Positions 6,813 to 8,657 of a stretch of DNA of 8,657 bases are shown piece by piece. A model generated the notes under the pieces. That model had not been told where the DNA came from and searched no databases. It was given only the letters and a program-made list of their open reading frames with translations. The stretch's first letter is position 1, and every line of letters begins with the position of its first letter. The DNA is taken from positions 1 through 8,657 of the forward strand of contig OMSN01000148.1 of NCBI GenBank assembly GCA_900313765.1, in the 5' to 3' direction. This DNA is from an uncultured Eubacteriales bacterium (lineage in GTDB: Bacteria; Bacillota; Clostridia; Lachnospirales; Lachnospiraceae). The translations under genes were made by a program, and so were the position numbers.

Positions 6813-6841
6813 ATTTTAACTCTTCAAAGCGTTAAAGTCAA
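6813..6841 (-). promoter_or_regulatory. Sigma-A promoter of the opp operon
   Basis: On the minus strand TTGACT (6836-6841) is followed, after exactly 17 nt, by TAAAAT (6813-6818). Each matches consensus at 5 of 6 positions. The predicted start is near 6806, giving a 45-nt leader before the binding-protein ATG. It is the best promoter upstream of the operon. Confidence 0.8.
6815..6836. promoter_or_regulatory. 22-bp palindromic operator candidate filling the opp promoter spacer
   Basis: Outer arms TTTAAC (6815-6820) and GTTAAA (6831-6836), plus inner CTT (6822-6824) and AAG (6827-6829), give 18 of 22 symmetrical positions around 6825.5. It overlaps the -10 and touches the -35 hexamer, where a dimeric regulator would block RNA polymerase or, for MerR-like proteins, distort the spacer. 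No regulator gene is in the window, so the binding protein is unknown. Confidence 0.55.
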
Positions 6842-6946
6842 CGTGCACATGAGATAAATATCCCTCACATCTGAAGCGATGAAATGCATGGAAAAACCAC
6901 CAGAATCCGTCTGTCAGGAGCTCAATGTTTTCGAATACCCGGGCAT
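6842..6946. other. Intergenic spacer between small RNA terminator and opp promoter
   Basis: No open frame with a plausible RBS is seen here. The only structure noted is GATA-AA-TATC (6853-6862) inside a looser TGAG...CTCA repeat just upstream of the opp -35 region, which might be a second regulator site. Otherwise nothing is recognised. Confidence 0.3.
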
Positions 6947-6975
6947 AAAAAACCGCCGGCACACAGTGCCGGCGG
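6947..6975 (-). terminator. Strong intrinsic terminator of the predicted small RNA
   Basis: On the minus strand CCGCCGGCAC, loop TGT and GTGCCGGCGG form a perfect 10-bp GC-rich stem followed immediately by TTTTTT (6952-6947). It has no T-run on the plus strand, so it works leftward only. No protein gene ends upstream of it on this strand, which is why an RNA gene is proposed. Confidence 0.88.
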
Positions 6976-7039
6976 AAGGTCCGCTCCGTGGTGGGTTTAT
7001 GTACGGGTGGGTTAAAGCCATCAATAGTCGGAACAGACC
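6947..7039 (-). ncRNA. Predicted structured small RNA, about 93 nt, class unknown
   Basis: A good promoter (7046-7074) places the first base at about 7039, and a strong terminator ends the transcript at about 6947. The first 11 bases, GGUCUGUUCCG (7039-7029), pair completely with CGGAGCGGACC (6988-6978), using nine Watson-Crick and two G-U pairs. They enclose a 40-nt, mostly unpaired loop with two copies of AACCCACC. Two U follow, then the terminator stem. The short frame that crosses it (from 7049) begins inside the -10 box, lacks an RBS and runs through the terminator, so it is not a gene. C-rich single-stranded loops in Gram-positive small RNAs often bind G-rich ribosome binding sites, so a trans-acting role is possible. 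A regulated leader of opp is an alternative. I do not recognise it as any known riboswitch or RNA family. Confidence 0.65.
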
Positions 7040-7045
7040 AATTAG

Positions 7046-7074
7046 ACAATACAGAAAAAAACAGGTAAAGTCAA
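7046..7074 (-). promoter_or_regulatory. Sigma-A promoter of the predicted small RNA
   Basis: On the minus strand TTGACT (7069-7074) and TATTGT (7046-7051) are separated by exactly 17 nt, including a run of seven T. The -35 region and its flanks (GTTGACTTTA) are identical over 10 bp to the opp promoter. The seventh base after the -10 is the G at 7039 that opens the closing stem. Confidence 0.65.
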
Positions 7075-7090
7075 CCATACCATTGCAAAT

Positions 7091-7120
7091 TGTGTGTGAA
7101 ACACAGAATATTAATACTTC
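7091..7120. promoter_or_regulatory. Weak inverted repeats between the small RNA and pfoR promoters
   Basis: TGTGT (7091-7095) and ACACA (7101-7105) flank a 5-nt centre, about 59 bp upstream of the small RNA start. Next to it, TATTAATA (7109-7116) is a perfect AT palindrome 20 bp before the pfoR -35. Either could be a regulator site or an AT-rich upstream element; both are short and may be chance. Confidence 0.2.
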
Positions 7121-7139
7121 CGTAAAATCTCTCTGATAT

Positions 7140-7168
7140 TTGACATCGCCGACATGTACGTTTATATT
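7140..7168 (+). promoter_or_regulatory. Sigma-A promoter of the pfoR-like gene
   Basis: TTGACA (7140-7145, perfect) and TATATT (7163-7168, 5 of 6) are separated by exactly 17 nt. The start would be near 7175, leaving a leader of about 28 nt. This placement also rules out the longer in-frame start at 7140. Confidence 0.85.
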
Positions 7169-7202
7169 GTTTTGCGGGTTTACAAGTTTAAGGAGAATAA
7201 AA

Positions 7203-8297
7203 ATGGAAAAAGGATTGAAAGCTTTTCTGAAACGGAAAGATATCGAAATATCCGTCAGACGTTACCTGATCGATGCACTGGGTGCCATGGCACAGGGACT
7301 CTTCTGTTCTCTGCTGATCGGTACGATCATCAACACGATCGGCTCCCAGTTTCACATCGGCTTTCTGACACAGCCGGTTGCCGAGATCGCAGGGCAGGCT
7401 TATACCGTAGGCGGTCTCGCCGTAGCAATGAGCGGACCTGCCATGGCAGTTGCCATCGGATATGCGCTGCATTGTCCTCCGCTGGTCCTGTTCTCACTGG
7501 CAACCGTCGGGTTTGCCTCCAACGCTCTGGGCGGAGCAGGCGGCCCGCTGGCAGTGCTGTTTGTAGCCATCCTCTCCGCGGAGATCGGCAAAGCAGTCAG
7601 TAAAGAGACAAAGATCGACATCCTGATCACTCCGCTTGTGACGATCGGAGTCGGCATCGGTCTGTCTGCATGGTGGGCTCCCGCACTGGGCAAGGCGGCC
7701 ATGAAAGTCGGAGACCTGATCATGTGGGCGACCGAACTGCAGCCATTCTGGATGGGCATCCTGGTCTCAGTCGTTGTCGGAGTCGCTCTTACACTCCCTA
7801 TCTCCTCTGCAGCCATCTGCGCTGCCCTCGGTCTTACCGGACTTGCCGGCGGTGCCGCGGTAGCAGGCTGCTGCGCACAGATGGTCGGATTCGCTGTCAT
7901 GTCCTTTAAGGAAAATAAATGGGGAGGTCTCGTATCCCAGGGAATCGGAACCTCCATGCTCCAGATGGGCAATATCGTCCGGAACCCCCGGATCTGGATC
8001 GGGCCGACACTGGCATCCGCCATCACCGGCCCCATAGCCACCTGCCTCTTCCATCTGAAAATGAACGGCGCTGCGGTCAGTTCCGGCATGGGAACCTGTG
8101 GCCTGGTCGGCCAGATCGGTGTCTACACAGGCTGGATAAATGATATCGCCGCGGGCACCAAGAGTGCCATCACGGCGATGGACTGGATCGGACTGATCCT
8201 GATCTCATTTGTACTTCCGGCGATTCTTGCACCGCTCATCAACCATTTCTGCCGCAAGGCAGGCTGGGTCAAAGACGGCGACATGAAACTGAGCTGA
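7203..8297 (+). CDS. pfoR: PfoR-like PTS EIIC-family membrane protein (PTS_EIIC_2, COG3641)
   Basis: This 364-residue polytopic membrane protein has about nine to ten hydrophobic segments and many Gly/Ala-rich stretches. Family-typical blocks are VAMSGPAMAVAIGYAL (74-89), GGAGGPLAVLFVAILSAEIGK (110-130), LTLPISSAAICAALGLTGLAGG (196-217), GCCAQMVGFAV (222-232), GIGTSMLQMGNIVRNP (247-262) and GMGTCGLVGQIG (295-306). The family resembles the membrane-embedded C domain of sugar phosphotransferase systems but lacks fused IIA/IIB domains, and none are encoded here, so transport by phosphorylation cannot be asserted. The name comes from a Clostridium perfringens protein reported to affect perfringolysin O expression. 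The start at 7203 has AAGGAG 7 nt upstream and lies downstream of the 7140-7168 promoter. It is a single gene divergent from opp. No defect is visible. Confidence 0.88.
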   Translation: MEKGLKAFLKRKDIEISVRRYLIDALGAMAQGLFCSLLIGTIINTIGSQFHIGFLTQPVAEIAGQAYTVGGLAVAMSGPAMAVAIGYALHCPPLVLFSLATVGFASNALGGAGGPLAVLFVAILSAEIGKAVSKETKIDILITPLVTIGVGIGLSAWWAPALGKAAMKVGDLIMWATELQPFWMGILVSVVVGVALTLPISSAAICAALGLTGLAGGAAVAGCCAQMVGFAVMSFKENKWGGLVSQGIGTSMLQMGNIVRNPRIWIGPTLASAITGPIATCLFHLKMNGAAVSSGMGTCGLVGQIGVYTGWINDIAAGTKSAITAMDWIGLILISFVLPAILAPLINHFCRKAGWVKDGDMKLS

Positions 8298-8350
8298 GAT
8301 CCACTGCTTACGAAAACCGGGTGCAGTTAGCAGTTAGCTCAGCGCAGTGG

Positions 8351-8392
8351 TCTGGGTTTGCGTTGGGGCATAAGCCCTCCAGATCGCATTTT
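8351..8392 (+). terminator. Candidate terminator hairpin downstream of pfoR
   Basis: Outer TCTGG (8351-8355) pairs with CCAGA (8379-8383). Inner GGGGC and GCCCT (8365-8369, 8374-8378, one G-U pair) close an ATAA tetraloop, with a 9-nt bulge on the 5' side. A modest T-run (TTTT, 8389-8392) follows after 5 nt. It sits about 55 nt after the pfoR stop. The bulge and the offset T-run make it a weak call. Confidence 0.35.
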
Positions 8393-8404
8393 CTCAGACT
8401 TTGT

Positions 8405-8421
8405 GCCGTAATTGTTACGGC
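8405..8421 (-). terminator. Hairpin overlapping the yfbR stop codon
   Basis: GCCGTAA, loop TTG and TTACGGC form a perfect 7-bp stem. The yfbR stop codon (complement of 8415-8417) lies in one arm. Neither side has a T-run, so it may protect the mRNA 3' end or slow polymerase rather than terminate. Confidence 0.3.
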
Positions 8422-8657
8422 CGTATCTCATCCAGCGTCTTCTCATAGGATGGCATGAATTCTTCGAGGAAGATCTCCACTTCCGGGAGATCCATCGCAT
8501 GCAGAGACTCAAGGGTTGCCCTCTCGGCACTCTCGAATTCCCGGTTGCCGGCTTTCCTCTCTTCAATACACTTAATGTAGGCGCTGAGTTTGTCAGCGCC
8601 TTTTACAAGCTTTTTTTCCTGTGCGTACTCTTCTCCGGGATTGAGTGCGTGCATATA
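8415..8657 (-). CDS. yfbR: YfbR-like HD-domain 5'-deoxynucleotidase, C-terminal fragment (N-terminus beyond window)
   Basis: The last 80 codons of a minus-strand gene are visible, and the frame stays open to the right edge. LVKGADKLSAYIKCIEERKAGNREF followed by LPEVEIFLEEFMPSYEKTLDEI matches the C-terminal helices of E. coli YfbR (ADxLxAYLKCLEExxAGNxEF and FVPSFHLSLDEI, from memory). In that family a metal-dependent HD domain dephosphorylates deoxyribonucleoside 5'-monophosphates in the cytoplasm, supporting dNTP pool balance. The catalytic HD motifs lie outside the window, so activity cannot be judged. It converges on pfoR and has no evident link to the opp operon. Confidence 0.85.
   Translation of the reverse strand, partial: YMHALNPGEEYAQEKKLVKGADKLSAYIKCIEERKAGNREFESAERATLESLHAMDLPEVEIFLEEFMPSYEKTLDEIRP

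Noticed and set aside
6947..7039. Riboswitch or T-box controlling opp
   Set aside because: I saw no alternative antiterminator pairing to the terminator stem and no known aptamer motif, and opp has its own good promoter downstream. A regulated leader is therefore less likely than an independent RNA, though not excluded.
6816..7049. 77-codon minus-strand frame crossing the intergenic region
   Set aside because: It starts inside the small RNA -10 box, has no ribosome binding site, and crosses a strong terminator and the opp promoter.
7140..7202. N-terminal extension of the pfoR-like protein from an upstream ATG at 7154 or the in-frame start at 7140
   Set aside because: The in-frame start overlaps the perfect -35 hexamer and lacks an RBS, while 7203 has AAGGAG at good spacing and begins the conserved part. 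The ATG at 7154 is in another frame.
8322..8338. Tandem CAGTTAG repeat
   Set aside because: There are only two 7-bp copies, too short to suggest a repeat array or attachment site.
8293..8350. Possible pseudoknot: GCTGAG/CTCAGC (8293-8298/8338-8343) with CCACTGC/GCAGTGG (8301-8307/8344-8350)
   Set aside because: The stems cross with zero linker at the last junction, which is geometrically implausible. They can only be alternative hairpins with 36-39 nt loops, probably chance.
8325..8390. tRNA-like start (TTAGCTCAGCGCAGTGG) downstream of pfoR
   Set aside because: There is no T-loop GGTTCGA-type motif, no pairing acceptor arm and no anticodon stem at the right distance.

Overview
This 8.66-kb window looks like chromosomal DNA of a low-GC-lineage Gram-positive (Bacillota) with moderate GC, most likely a Clostridia/Lachnospiraceae-type anaerobe. 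The evidence is strong AGGAGG-type ribosome binding sites, sigma-A-like promoters, a five-gene oligopeptide ABC operon whose ATPases have Streptococcus AmiE/AmiF-like C-termini, a PfoR-type membrane protein, and a PflX-type radical SAM protein. The lineage is inferred from gene content only. No mobile element, CRISPR array, tRNA or rRNA was seen.

Layout. 1-734 (minus) is the N-terminal part of a radical SAM protein that runs off the left edge. 735-918 is a short intergenic region with a strong hairpin and a possible promoter. 919-6761 (minus) is one compact operon transcribed right to left: substrate-binding protein (5103-6761), a 136-nt gap with a long hairpin, then oppB, oppC, oppD and oppF, joined by a 4-nt overlap, a 10-nt gap and a 17-nt overlap. 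6762-7202 is a busy divergent regulatory region. It holds the opp promoter with a 22-bp palindrome filling its spacer, a probable 93-nt small RNA (minus) with its own promoter and a strong intrinsic terminator, and the promoter of the divergent gene. 7203-8297 (plus) encodes a PfoR/PTS EIIC-like membrane protein. 8298-8414 is a convergent intergenic region with hairpins. 8415-8657 (minus) is the C-terminal end of a YfbR-like 5'-deoxynucleotidase running off the right edge.

How the genes fit together. The binding protein captures peptide (or a related solute) outside the cell, OppB and OppC form the pore, and OppD and OppF supply ATP hydrolysis. The operon would be controlled at the palindrome-containing promoter. 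The intercistronic hairpin may keep binding-protein mRNA in excess over permease mRNA.

Most notable observations. (1) Both permeases are short by one membrane segment compared with family members I remember. OppB lacks about 19 residues, including canonical TM5, right after its EAA loop. OppC lacks about 13 residues from canonical TM3. Both gaps are in frame, and the rest of each protein aligns without other gaps. (2) A previously unassigned small RNA is predicted between the divergent genes. Its predicted first base is also the first base of an 11-bp closing stem. A 40-nt loop with two AACCCACC copies follows, then a 10-bp terminator stem and six U. I could not match this RNA to a known class. 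All comparisons to families are from memory, since no searches could be run.
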